From Desulfobacterales bacterium (lineage in GTDB: Bacteria; Desulfobacterota; Desulfobacteria; Desulfobacterales; UBA2174_A), in assembly GCA_025454075.1 (NCBI GenBank), contig JALOPD010000073.1:1-14814 (forward strand): a DNA stretch of 14,814 bases. The letters run 5' to 3'. The notes beneath the pieces were generated by a model. The model did no database searches. It saw only the letters and a list, made by a program, of their open reading frames with translations, and was not told where the DNA came from. Below, piece after piece: positions 1 to 7,539 of the stretch. The position numbers and the translations under genes are program-made. Positions within the stretch are counted from its first letter, which is position 1. The number at the start of each line of letters is the position of its first letter.

Positions 1-377
1 TTTTTCAATTTGCGACTGCCGGCCCACGTTCACAGTTCGGCCAGCCGTCCAACACGGGGCAGCTTACATGAATCTCGACGATTTTATCAAGTGCTTGCCA
101 TCCAGGCAGCCGCGCGGAACGAAAAACAGGCCGGGCAGGATTTCCACAACCGTGATGCCCCTGCTCCCGGGGTCCGGGAGGGTCGTTGGTTGATTGCATA
201 TAACTCATCAAAATAAGTAAGAATAAATTTATTTTGCAGTTGCCCCGGGAAACTTTCCCGTGGTAGGATCCCTTCCTGCGGTCGGTGCAATTCAATCTCG
301 GGCGTCTGCCCTGCCCATGGCGGCGCAGGCAGCAGCCTCTCCGACCGGACGGCATTCCACGATAGAAAGGGTTGAGC
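1..377. other. Intergenic region upstream of the decarboxylase gene
   Basis: No convincing complete gene is visible here. Bases 64-147 hold a short minus-strand reading frame that resembles the start of a metallo-hydrolase (listed separately). Bases 188-236 are strikingly AT-rich against the GC-rich surroundings and contain TATAAC at 199-204 (5 of 6 matches to a sigma-70 -10 box), but I find no good -35 at a proper distance on either strand. A perfect inverted repeat, CGGGAAA at 246-252 and TTTCCCG at 254-260, follows the AT-rich island; it has no T-run, so it is not a standard terminator. The rest, 261-377, looks like an untranslated leader ending in the ribosome-binding site of the next gene. 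The AT-rich block probably carries the promoter for that gene, but this is inference. Confidence 0.5.
64..147 (-). pseudogene. Possible stub of an MBL-fold hydrolase gene (N-terminal fragment)
   Basis: Read on the minus strand from a GTG at 147 down to a TAA at 64-66, this gives 27 residues beginning MEILPGLFFVPRG, followed by C-L-D-G-K-H. From memory, many metallo-beta-lactamase-fold hydrolases begin with a very similar pattern (I-x-PGLFFI-x-RG-x-L-N-x-NH), after which a first beta-strand leads to the metal-binding part. Here the frame stops after 27 residues, and the HxHxDH metal motif is absent from the window. If real, it is a decayed or truncated 5' end of a gene that once read leftwards. 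The start is weak, with only a poorly placed GGGG-rich stretch upstream. A chance resemblance in a short frame is a serious alternative. Confidence 0.25.
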
Positions 378-1355
<978 letters not shown>

Positions 1356-1403
1356 AAAAAGATTGTAGCGCCGCGTGTTTTCGAATACCCTTGACGTGAA
1401 ATC

Positions 1404-1424
1404 GGCCGGCAACAGCGTCCGGCC
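1404..1424. repeat. Short GC-rich inverted repeat between uxs and the lipoprotein gene
   Basis: GGCCGG at 1404-1409 can pair with CCGGCC at 1419-1424 around a 9-base loop. There is no T-run after it, so it is not a canonical intrinsic terminator, although it lies where one would be expected after the decarboxylase gene. A TTGACG at 1391-1396 resembles a -35 box, but no acceptable -10 follows at 16-18 bases. Function is undetermined. Confidence 0.25.
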
Positions 1425-1485
1425 CATGACCTGCGTCCCCTCGCAAAACATCCGCAACGCGAAATGAAAGGAGGAATGCTTGTTG

Positions 1486-1980
1486 ATGAAAGCTCACCAC
1501 CTCATTGTCCGACTCGGCGCCATGACGTTGGTGCTGTTGATGACGGCATGCTCGGGATTGGAATCGGGTTTGATGTCGGCTACGGGCACGGCCGCGGCCA
1601 ACCAGGCCACCGGGAAAAAATCGGCTTCCGACCCCAAAAACCTTCCGGATGTGAAGGAGTTCGGCGATGTGATGATCCCGCGGGAGATGGACATCGACAA
1701 GGATGCCTCTTTCATCTACACCCGCAGCGGTCTGAACGCCGGGCTGCTGAGGCTTTCCGGGCGCGTGGAGAGCAAGTCGCTGATGCGGTATTTCCAGACC
1801 AACATGGCCAACGAGGGCTGGCGGATGGCGAGCCAGTTCCATGCGCCCCAGTCGCTCATGATGTTCGAGAAGGAAAACCGCGTGTGCCTGATCCTGCTCG
1901 AGGATGCGACTTTCCAGACGTTTGTCGACGTCTGGGTGGTGCCGCGCAACGAAACCCTCGATTACGCCCCGCCGAAGTGA
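1486..1980 (+). CDS. Predicted lipoprotein of unrecognised family
   Basis: I do not recognise the family of this 164-residue protein. The N-terminus is a lipoprotein signal: positive residues (K2, R9), a hydrophobic run at about 11-19, then LLMTAC with the lipidation cysteine at position 22. A Thr/Ala/Ser-rich linker to about residue 50 is followed by a compact domain (about 60-154) containing IPREM, the [11 protein letters not shown] strand, a [12 protein letters not shown] helix and an alternating hydrophobic C-terminus. No enzyme motif is seen. A perfect Shine-Dalgarno, AAGGAGG, lies at 1468-1474. It stands 11 bases from ATG 1486, but 5 and 8 bases from in-frame TTG codons at 1480 and 1483, so translation may begin slightly upstream; the signal peptide is valid either way. 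The protein is probably anchored in the outer or inner membrane facing the periplasm. Confidence 0.75.
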   Translation: MKAHHLIVRLGAMTLVLLMTACSGLESGLMSATGTAAANQATGKKSASDPKNLPDVKEFGDVMIPREMDIDKDASFIYTRSGLNAGLLRLSGRVESKSLMRYFQTNMANEGWRMASQFHAPQSLMMFEKENRVCLILLEDATFQTFVDVWVVPRNETLDYAPPK

Positions 1981-2008
1981 CGGGGGGGAGCCTCCTGCCG
2001 GGTTCGCC

Positions 2009-2716
2009 ATGATCGATCGCCGGAATTTCAGCAACGTGATCGTCGAGCTCTCGCATACGCTGAGGCGCATGGCGGAGAGCGGGGTCAGAGGGGTTGACTG
2101 CTCGGAAAAAAGCCTGGACTCGCTGAAGGCCTGGGGCCGGCCCGCCCCGCGGGCCGCCGCCCTCGAAACCCTGGAAGAGATCCGCGCGGACCTCGGCGAA
2201 TGCGTGCGCTGCGGGCTGTCTGAAAGCCGCACGCGGATCGTCTTCGGCCGGGGCCGCCCGGACGCCAGGCTCATGTTCGTGGGCGAGGGACCCGGCCAGG
2301 AGGAAGACCGCGCCGGCGAGCCCTTCGTGGGTGCGGCCGGCCAGCTGCTGACGCGCATCATCGAGGCCATCAAGCTCACGCGCGAAGAGGTCTACATCGC
2401 CAACGTCGTCAAGTGCCGCCCGCCCGGCAACCGCACCCCGCAGCCGGGGGAGATCGCCGCCTGCATGCCGTTTTTGCGGCGGCAGATCGCGGCGGTCCGG
2501 CCGATGTTCATCTGCACGTTGGGGGGGTGCGCCGCCCAGACCCTGCTCGGGACGACGGAACCCATTTCGCGGCTGCGCGGCCGTTTTTTCGACGTCGGCG
2601 GCATCCGGGTGCTGCCCACGTTTCACCCGGCCTACCTGCTGCGCAACCCGGAAAAGAAGCGCGAGGTGTGGGAGGACATGAAGCGGCTGATGAAGGAGTA
2701 TCCCTATGAAGGCTGA
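2009..2716 (+). CDS. udg: Family 4 uracil-DNA glycosylase (iron-sulfur)
   Basis: This enzyme removes uracil from DNA produced by cytosine deamination, starting base-excision repair. Residues about 60-230 form the catalytic domain. Visible features are CVRC (Cys65 and Cys68) plus Cys136 ([11 protein letters not shown]) and Cys152, the four expected ligands of the 4Fe-4S cluster; motif [10 protein letters not shown] at 92-100; and motif B HPAYLLR at 206-212. The first 50 or so residues are a less conserved extension common in bacterial family 4 proteins. ATG 2009 is 28 bases after the lipoprotein stop and has no good ribosome-binding site; the nearest G-rich run is 18 bases away, so the exact start is uncertain. 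The frame stays open upstream to 1904, but that part overlaps the lipoprotein gene. The 3' end overlaps the next gene by 11 bases, indicating co-translation. Confidence 0.92.
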   Translation: MIDRRNFSNVIVELSHTLRRMAESGVRGVDCSEKSLDSLKAWGRPAPRAAALETLEEIRADLGECVRCGLSESRTRIVFGRGRPDARLMFVGEGPGQEEDRAGEPFVGAAGQLLTRIIEAIKLTREEVYIANVVKCRPPGNRTPQPGEIAACMPFLRRQIAAVRPMFICTLGGCAAQTLLGTTEPISRLRGRFFDVGGIRVLPTFHPAYLLRNPEKKREVWEDMKRLMKEYPYEG

Positions 2717-4004
2717 TATCGCCCGGTGGCTGATTGCGGCGGCGCTTCTGATCGGCGCCGCCGGCCATGCCGGCGCCGAAGCGAACGAGGTGCTCATCAT
2801 CCGCGTGGCGGACGCCATCGGCCCCGGGACGGCCGATTTCATTCACCACGGCATCAAGACCGCCGAGAAACAGCAGGCCGCCTGCCTCATCATCGAGCTG
2901 GACACCCCGGGCGGGCTGGCCGAGTCCATGCGCCGGATCGTGCAGGACATCCTCGCCAGCCCGGTGCCGGTGGCGGTCTACGTCTCCCCCGGCGGCGGGC
3001 GGGCGGCGTCGGCCGGGGTGATGATCACAATGGCCGCCGACATCGCCGCCATGGCGCCGGGGACCAACATCGGTGCGGCCCACCCCGTGGGCGCCGGCGG
3101 CCAGGAGATCGACGGCAAGATGTCCGAAAAGGTGGTCAATGACATGGTGGCCCAGGCCCGCAGCGTCGCCGAACGCCGGGGCCGCAACGCCGAGTGGGTG
3201 GAAAAGGCCATCCGGCAGAGCGTGTCGGCCACCGAAACCGAGGCGCTGAAGGAGAACGTCATCGACCTGATCGCCCGGGACACGGACGACCTCATCCGGC
3301 AGCTCAGCGGCCGGGTCGTTGCCGGCAAGGGGACCCTGCGCCTTGAATCGTCCAGGAAAACCGTGATCGAGGAGAGCCTGCGGACCAAGATCCTGACGGC
3401 GATCAGCAACCCCAACATCGCCTATTTGCTGCTCATGATCGGGCTTGCCGGTCTTTACTTCGAGTTCTCGCACCCCGGGGCCGTCTTCCCCGGGGTGGTC
3501 GGCGGCATCTGCCTGGTGCTCGCCTTTTTTGCCCTGCAGACCCTGCCGGTCAACTATGCCGGCATCCTGCTGATCGCGCTGGCCGTCATCTTTTTCATCA
3601 TGGAGATGAAAATCGCGAGCTACGGCCTGCTGAGCGTGGCCGGGGTCGTTTCCCTGCTGCTGGGCTCGCTCATGCTTTTCGAAGGCGAAAGCCCCGAGGG
3701 GCAGGTTTCCTGGGGGGTGCTCACCCCGACGCTGCTGGTGGTTTCAGGGTTTTTCACCGCCGTGGCCTTTCTGGTGTTCCGCTCCCAGGTGTCCAGACCA
3801 ATGACCGGTTCGGCCGGGCTGGTGGGGGAAATCGGGGTCGTGAAAAAAGCCCTGGCCCCCCGCGGCAAGGTCTTCGTCCACGGGGAGCTCTGGAATGCCG
3901 CCGCCCGAACCCCCATCGGCGAAAATGTGCCGGTTCGGGTGGTCGCCGTCTCGGGCCTGCTGCTGGAGGTGGAGCCGGCCGAAGAGGGGCCCCGCAAGGA
4001 GTGA
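2706..4004 (+). CDS. NfeD-family membrane-bound ClpP-class serine protease
   Basis: This 432-residue long-form NfeD protein is predicted to cleave membrane or stomatin-type proteins. The order is a signal peptide (hydrophobic 9-19, likely cut after AGHAGA near 24); a ClpP/SppA-like protease domain (about 28-195) with Ser102 in [11 protein letters not shown] as nucleophile and Lys142 in SEKVVND as probable general base, a Ser-Lys dyad at the spacing known from the archaeal homologue PH1510; about five membrane segments between 238 and 358; and a C-terminal NfeD OB-fold domain (about 368-425) ending in [10 protein letters not shown]. The start codon lies inside the end of the uracil glycosylase gene (11-base overlap). 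The gene is followed after 45 bases by a slipin, the partner repeatedly found beside long NfeD proteins, which supports a joint membrane quality-control role. Confidence 0.92.
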   Translation: MKADIARWLIAAALLIGAAGHAGAEANEVLIIRVADAIGPGTADFIHHGIKTAEKQQAACLIIELDTPGGLAESMRRIVQDILASPVPVAVYVSPGGGRAASAGVMITMAADIAAMAPGTNIGAAHPVGAGGQEIDGKMSEKVVNDMVAQARSVAERRGRNAEWVEKAIRQSVSATETEALKENVIDLIARDTDDLIRQLSGRVVAGKGTLRLESSRKTVIEESLRTKILTAISNPNIAYLLLMIGLAGLYFEFSHPGAVFPGVVGGICLVLAFFALQTLPVNYAGILLIALAVIFFIMEMKIASYGLLSVAGVVSLLLGSLMLFEGESPEGQVSWGVLTPTLLVVSGFFTAVAFLVFRSQVSRPMTGSAGLVGEIGVVKKALAPRGKVFVHGELWNAAARTPIGENVPVRVVAVSGLLLEVEPAEEGPRKE

Positions 4005-4036
4005 GCGCGGTGCCGTCTGCATCTCAACCCATCCGA

Positions 4037-4044
4037 TAAGGAGG
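4037..4044 (+). promoter_or_regulatory. Strong ribosome-binding site of the slipin gene
   Basis: TAAGGAGG at 4037-4044 is a full match to the anti-Shine-Dalgarno core, 5 bases before ATG 4050. Most genes nearby have weak sites, so slipin is probably translated more efficiently than the NfeD protein upstream. This fits slipins forming large oligomers, but that link is inference. Confidence 0.7.
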
Positions 4045-4049
4045 TCTCC

Positions 4050-4817
4050 ATGTACGCCGGACTGGCAGTCATTTTGCTGATCCTATTTTTTCTGTCGGCC
4101 TCGTTGAAGGTTCTCAATGAATACGAGCGCGGGGTGATCTTCCGCCTCGGCCGGATCATCGCCGCGAAGGGGCCCGGCCTGATCATTTTTATCCCCGTGA
4201 TCGACCGCATCGTCAAAGTGAGCCTGCGGCTGGTGGCGCTGGACGTGGATCCCCAGGACGTGATCACGCGCGACAACGTCTCGGTCAAGGTCAACGCGGT
4301 GCTTTACTTCCGCGTCGTCGACCCGGTGAAGGCGATCGTGCAGGTGCAGGACTACGCCTACGCCATGAGCCAGCTGGCCCAGACCACCCTGCGCAGCGTT
4401 TGCGGCCAAGCCGAACTTGACGACCTGTTGTCCGAACGCGAAAAAATCAATGCCAAACTGCAGGAGATCCTGGACGCGCACACGGCTCCCTGGGGCATCA
4501 AGGTCGCCACGGTCGAGCTCAAACAAATCGATCTGCCCCAGGAAATGCAGCGGGCCATTGCGCGGCAGGCCGAAGCCGAGCGCGAGCGGCGCGCCAAAGT
4601 CATCAACGCCGAGGGGGAGTTCCAGGCGGCCGCCAAGCTCGCGGAAGCCTCCCGCATCATCGAAAACCACCCGGTGGCCTTGCAGCTGCGCTACCTGCAG
4701 ACCATGAGGGAAATGGCGGTCGAGAGCAACTCGACCACCTTCCTGCCCATTCCGATCGAGCTGTTCAAGCCCTTCTTCCAGAAGCCTGAGGGCAAGGACG
4801 GCCCGGCGAAGGGTTAG
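4050..4817 (+). CDS. Slipin (stomatin/prohibitin-like SPFH protein)
   Basis: This 255-residue membrane scaffold protein of the stomatin family forms oligomers in the cytoplasmic membrane and is a presumed client or partner of the upstream NfeD protease. A single N-terminal hydrophobic segment (about 3-18) is followed by the SPFH domain (about 22-165), with [13 protein letters not shown] at 24-36 and GPGLIIFIP at 41-49, both hallmark slipin sequences. A charged heptad-like helix at about 165-205, rich in Ala, Glu and Arg, is the expected coiled coil. The C-terminus contains [11 protein letters not shown], near the usual end of prokaryotic slipins. Length is typical. It ends at TAG 4815-4817, and the following 186 bases contain no gene. 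Confidence 0.93.
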   Translation: MYAGLAVILLILFFLSASLKVLNEYERGVIFRLGRIIAAKGPGLIIFIPVIDRIVKVSLRLVALDVDPQDVITRDNVSVKVNAVLYFRVVDPVKAIVQVQDYAYAMSQLAQTTLRSVCGQAELDDLLSEREKINAKLQEILDAHTAPWGIKVATVELKQIDLPQEMQRAIARQAEAERERRAKVINAEGEFQAAAKLAEASRIIENHPVALQLRYLQTMREMAVESNSTTFLPIPIELFKPFFQKPEGKDGPAKG

Positions 4818-4952
4818 CCTTGACATCGCAAAAAGAAATAGTCTATGAGACGGAGCGATTGAGGCAGCGCCGTCATCGTTGCGGCATGCGGTGGGGCGGC
4901 GACGATATCCATCACCGGGCGGGGGCTTTTCAGCCTCCGTCCGTGCTTTCCG

Positions 4953-4978
4953 CCGCCGGCCCCAAAGAGTGCCGGCGG
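4953..4978. repeat. Inverted repeat upstream of the Rho_N-domain gene
   Basis: CCGCCGGC at 4953-4960 pairs perfectly with GCCGGCGG at 4971-4978 around a 10-base loop. With a 3-base bulge the stem can extend outward, pairing CTTTC near 4946-4950 with GAAAG near 4978-4982. No T-run follows, so it is not a standard terminator. It sits 13-25 bases before the ribosome-binding site of the next gene and could act as a leader hairpin, or help end the slipin transcript. Its function is unknown. Confidence 0.4.
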
Positions 4979-5003
4979 AAAGGCCAGCAGAAAGGATAAA
5001 CCC

Positions 5004-5333
5004 ATGAGCGAGAAGGAAATCGAAATCTGGGGCCGGCCCCTGGAAAAAATGACCACCACGGACCTGCGGGAGATCGCCAAGGGGCTCGAGGGCGTGTCCG
5101 GCGTTCACGGCATGAAGAAGGAGGAGTTGATCGGGGCCCTGCGCGCCTCCAAGGGCATCGTCGTCGAGGCCGTAAAAAAGGTCGACGCCTCCATCCACTC
5201 CCTCAAGAAGCAGATCCGGTCGATGCGGGCCCAGCGCAGCGCCGCAATCGCGGCCAAGGACCGCAAGCTGGCGACCATTTTCCGGCGCAAGATCTCCCGG
5301 TTGAAGAAAAAGACGCGCCGGGCCGCGGCCTGA
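5004..5333 (+). CDS. Small Rho_N-like domain protein with basic helical tail
   Basis: This 109-residue cytosolic protein has residues about 12-50 (RPLEKMTTTDLREIAKGL, then GVHGMKKEELIGALR) matching the Rho termination factor N-terminal fold, a SAP-like helix-loop-helix used for nucleic-acid contact. Residues about 55-105 form a strongly basic, probably helical or coiled-coil segment ending KKKTRRAAA. It lacks the RNA-binding OB fold and ATPase of Rho itself, so it is not a terminator factor in the usual sense. A nucleic-acid-binding role is likely by inference, but the target is unknown. ATG 5004 has AAAGGA at 4991-4996, 7 bases upstream. It is followed after 8 bases by the HAD gene, so the two are probably co-transcribed. 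Confidence 0.8.
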   Translation: MSEKEIEIWGRPLEKMTTTDLREIAKGLEGVSGVHGMKKEELIGALRASKGIVVEAVKKVDASIHSLKKQIRSMRAQRSAAIAAKDRKLATIFRRKISRLKKKTRRAAA

Positions 5334-5341
5334 CCGCTGCT

Positions 5342-5956
5342 ATGGCCTCGCGCGATCTGCCGAGAACGATTCCGGTGGCGGCCGGCGCGATCGAGCCGGA
5401 GGCCATCGCCTTCGACATCGACGGGGTCATCGCGGACACCATGACCCTGTTTCTCGAGATTGCGCGCGACGAGTTCGATGTCCATGGCATCCGCTACGAG
5501 GACATCACCTGCTACAACCTGGCGGACTGCATCGACATGGAGCCCGAGGTGATCGACGGCGCCCTTGTGCGCCTGCTGGACGGCGGATACCGCGGCCGAC
5601 TGAAGCCCGTGCCCGGCGCACCCGAGGTGCTCCAACGGCTGGCCCGGCGCTCCGGCAGGGTCCTCTTCGTCACCGCCCGGCCGCACCTTGGCCCGATCGG
5701 CGATTTCATTCGCAGCATCCTGCCGGGCGACCCCGGGTCGTTCGACATCGTTGCGACCGGCTCGTTTGACGGCAAGACCGAAGTGCTGCAGGATCGTCGC
5801 ATCACCCATTTCGTCGAAGACCGGCTGGAGACCTGCTTCAGCCTGAATGCCGCCGGCATCACACCGGTGCTCTTTGCGCAGCCGTGGAACCGGGAGCCGC
5901 ACCCGTTTAAGGAAGTGTCGTCCTGGCGGGAGATCGAGGAGCTGATCCGCTGGTGA
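5342..5956 (+). CDS. HAD-superfamily hydrolase, 5'-nucleotidase-like
   Basis: This 204-residue predicted cytosolic phosphatase has all four HAD motifs. Motif I is FDIDGVIADT (nucleophile Asp25, acid/base Asp27), motif II is Thr111 in VTARP, the conserved lysine is Lys145 in DGKTEVL, and motif III is Glu159-Asp160 in VEDR. The small helical cap between motif I and about residue 90 and the overall size resemble the 5'(3')-deoxyribonucleotidase-like branch, but the substrate cannot be read from sequence. It starts 8 bases after the Rho_N gene stop with no clear ribosome-binding site, suggesting translational coupling, and ends 15 bases before the XerC ATG. The first 19 or so residues precede the fold and may be partly untranslated if initiation is internal. 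Confidence 0.85.
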   Translation: MASRDLPRTIPVAAGAIEPEAIAFDIDGVIADTMTLFLEIARDEFDVHGIRYEDITCYNLADCIDMEPEVIDGALVRLLDGGYRGRLKPVPGAPEVLQRLARRSGRVLFVTARPHLGPIGDFIRSILPGDPGSFDIVATGSFDGKTEVLQDRRITHFVEDRLETCFSLNAAGITPVLFAQPWNREPHPFKEVSSWREIEELIRW

Positions 5957-5971
5957 AAGGTAGTGTCCGTC

Positions 5972-6907
5972 ATGACGCCGTCCCCCTTGGTTGAAGCCGT
6001 GCGTGGTTTCATCGAATCGCTTCCAGCGGAAAAAGGCTACTCAGTTCACACCTGCCGGGCGTACACCCGGGACCTAGAGGAATTCGCCGCGTACCTGTCC
6101 GAGAACGGACACCGCCCCGCTGCGGCCTCCGGCCCGCAGGGCTCCCTCGGCCCCCATGATGTAACCGCGGTCGCGATTCGCGGGTACCTGGGGATGCTGC
6201 ACCAGAAAAACCAGAAATCCAGCATCGCCCGGAAGCTGTCCACGCTGCGCAGCTTCTTCAAGTTCTTGGTCAAGAAAGGGGTGGTCGACGCCAACCCGGT
6301 AGAGGGCATTCTCACCCCCAAGCGGGAAAAACCCCTGCCGGGCTATCTGCCGGTCGATGCCGTTTTTCACCTGCTGGATTCGATCGAAACCGATTCGGTG
6401 CTGGCGGCCCGCAACCGGGCCATCTTCGAAACGCTCTACTCCTGCGGCATCCGGGTTTCGGAGCTGGCCGGGCTGAACGTGCACGACATCGATTTCGAGA
6501 GCGGCACGTTGAAGGTGCTCGGCAAGGGCGCCAAGGAGCGCATCGTCCCGGTCGGGCGGAAGGCGCTGGAGGCCATCGCCCGCTACCGGGAGGCGCTGCC
6601 GGCCGAAAAAGGGACCGGCGCCGGGGTGAACCGGCCCTTGTTTCTCAATCACCGGGGGCGGCGGCTCACCCCGCGGTCCGTCGCGCGCATTCTCAAGAAA
6701 CTGGTGACGGCCTGCGGGATTTTGACCCCGGTCTCGCCGCACACGCTGCGGCACACGTTTGCCACGCACATGCTCGATGCCGGGGCCGACCTGCGCAGCG
6801 TGCAGGAGCTGCTGGGGCACAAGAACCTCTCCACCACCCAGAAATACACCCACGTCAGCATCGACCGGCTGATGGAAACCTATGACCGGGCGCACCCGCG
6901 CAAATGA
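5972..6907 (+). CDS. xerC: Site-specific tyrosine recombinase XerC
   Basis: This 311-residue DNA recombinase, with XerD, resolves chromosome dimers at the dif site. The N-terminal SAM-like core-binding domain spans about 5-105 (SVHTCRAYTRDLEEF, and later ARKLSTLRSFFKFL). The C-terminal catalytic domain has the complete active site: Arg161 (CGIRVSEL), Lys185 (LGKGAKER), His257 and Arg260 (HTLRHTFATHML), His283 (LLGHKNLSTTQ) and nucleophile Tyr292 (KYTHVS). The LGHKNLSTTQKYTHV block is typical of Xer proteins rather than phage integrases. GAAAGG at 5955-5960 favours ATG 5972 (11 bases) over an in-frame GTG at 5963 (2 bases), although 11 is long. Position directly upstream of hslV-hslU matches the codV-clpQ-clpY order of Bacillus and relatives, supporting a chromosomal XerC. 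Confidence 0.93.
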   Translation: MTPSPLVEAVRGFIESLPAEKGYSVHTCRAYTRDLEEFAAYLSENGHRPAAASGPQGSLGPHDVTAVAIRGYLGMLHQKNQKSSIARKLSTLRSFFKFLVKKGVVDANPVEGILTPKREKPLPGYLPVDAVFHLLDSIETDSVLAARNRAIFETLYSCGIRVSELAGLNVHDIDFESGTLKVLGKGAKERIVPVGRKALEAIARYREALPAEKGTGAGVNRPLFLNHRGRRLTPRSVARILKKLVTACGILTPVSPHTLRHTFATHMLDAGADLRSVQELLGHKNLSTTQKYTHVSIDRLMETYDRAHPRK

Positions 6908-6955
6908 CGGCTGCGTAGCCTTTCGGCCAACCGCCGCCATGCAAGGTGACAGGGG

Positions 6956-7489
6956 ATGACCACCCACGGCACGACGATTCTCGCCATTCGCCACAAAGAC
7001 CGCACCGCCGTCGCCGGCGACGGTCAGGTCACGCTGAACGCCAGCGTGATCAAGCACCGCGCCCGCAAGGTGCGGCGGATTTTCAACGAGTCCATCATCG
7101 TGGGCTTCGCCGGGGCGACGGCGGACGCGTTGAGCCTGTCGGAACGGCTGCAGGAAAAGCTCGAGCGCTACAACGGCAATCTCACCCGCGCGGCCGCCGA
7201 ACTGGCGCGCGACTGGCGAACCGACAAGCTCCTGCGGCGGCTGGAGGCGGTGATGGTGGCCGTGGACGCGCAGCACCTGTACCTTATTTCGGGCAGCGGG
7301 GACGTGATCGAGCCGGACGAGGGGGTGATCGGGATCGGCTCCGGCGGGACCGTCGCCCAGGCGGCGGCCAGCGCCCTGATGCGGCATACGGATATGGACG
7401 CGCGGCGCATCGCGGAGGAAGCGCTCCGGATCGCCGCGTCCATCTGCGTGTACACGAACGATGTCATTACGGTGGAAGAGCTGGGATAA
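6956..7489 (+). CDS. hslV: ATP-dependent protease subunit HslV
   Basis: This 177-residue proteolytic subunit of the HslUV (ClpQY) protease forms a dodecamer capped by HslU hexamers and degrades unfolded or regulatory proteins in the cytosol. The N-terminal nucleophile is expected at Thr6 in HGTTILAIR. Counting from there, Asp22 (AGDGQVT) and Lys38 (RARKVRR) fall at mature positions 17 and 33, the canonical catalytic set. Other family blocks are [13 protein letters not shown]-like [14 protein letters not shown] and ICVYTND near the C-terminus. AAGGT at 6943-6947 lies 8 bases before ATG 6956. Unlike E. coli, where Thr follows Met directly, four extra residues (TTHG) precede the conserved Thr, as in B. 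subtilis ClpQ. hslU follows after 50 bases. Confidence 0.96.
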   Translation: MTTHGTTILAIRHKDRTAVAGDGQVTLNASVIKHRARKVRRIFNESIIVGFAGATADALSLSERLQEKLERYNGNLTRAAAELARDWRTDKLLRRLEAVMVAVDAQHLYLISGSGDVIEPDEGVIGIGSGGTVAQAAASALMRHTDMDARRIAEEALRIAASICVYTNDVITVEELG

Positions 7490-7539
7490 CGCGACGCCGG
7501 GCAATCGGTCGTCGACCCCGGCCCTTGGACTTCACGAGC

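Noticed and set aside
1391..1396. TTGACG as a promoter -35 for the lipoprotein gene
   Set aside because: No acceptable -10 hexamer occurs 16-18 bases downstream; the spacing lands in GC-rich hairpin sequence.
4083..5198. Minus-strand frame of 371 codons across slipin and the following gap
   Set aside because: The composition is antisense-like, it lacks a ribosome-binding site and recognisable domains, and it lies opposite a clear slipin gene.
5972..6907. XerC as a phage or integron integrase marking a mobile island
   Set aside because: Motifs and the hslVU neighbourhood fit chromosomal XerC. There are no att-like repeats or phage genes, and the tRNA genes at the far end show no adjacent integrase.
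6946..7539. Possible extended HslU start reading through hslV in another frame
   Set aside because: The upstream part is Arg/Gly/Ala-rich nonsense lying over the well-supported hslV gene. HslU family similarity begins at ATG 7540.
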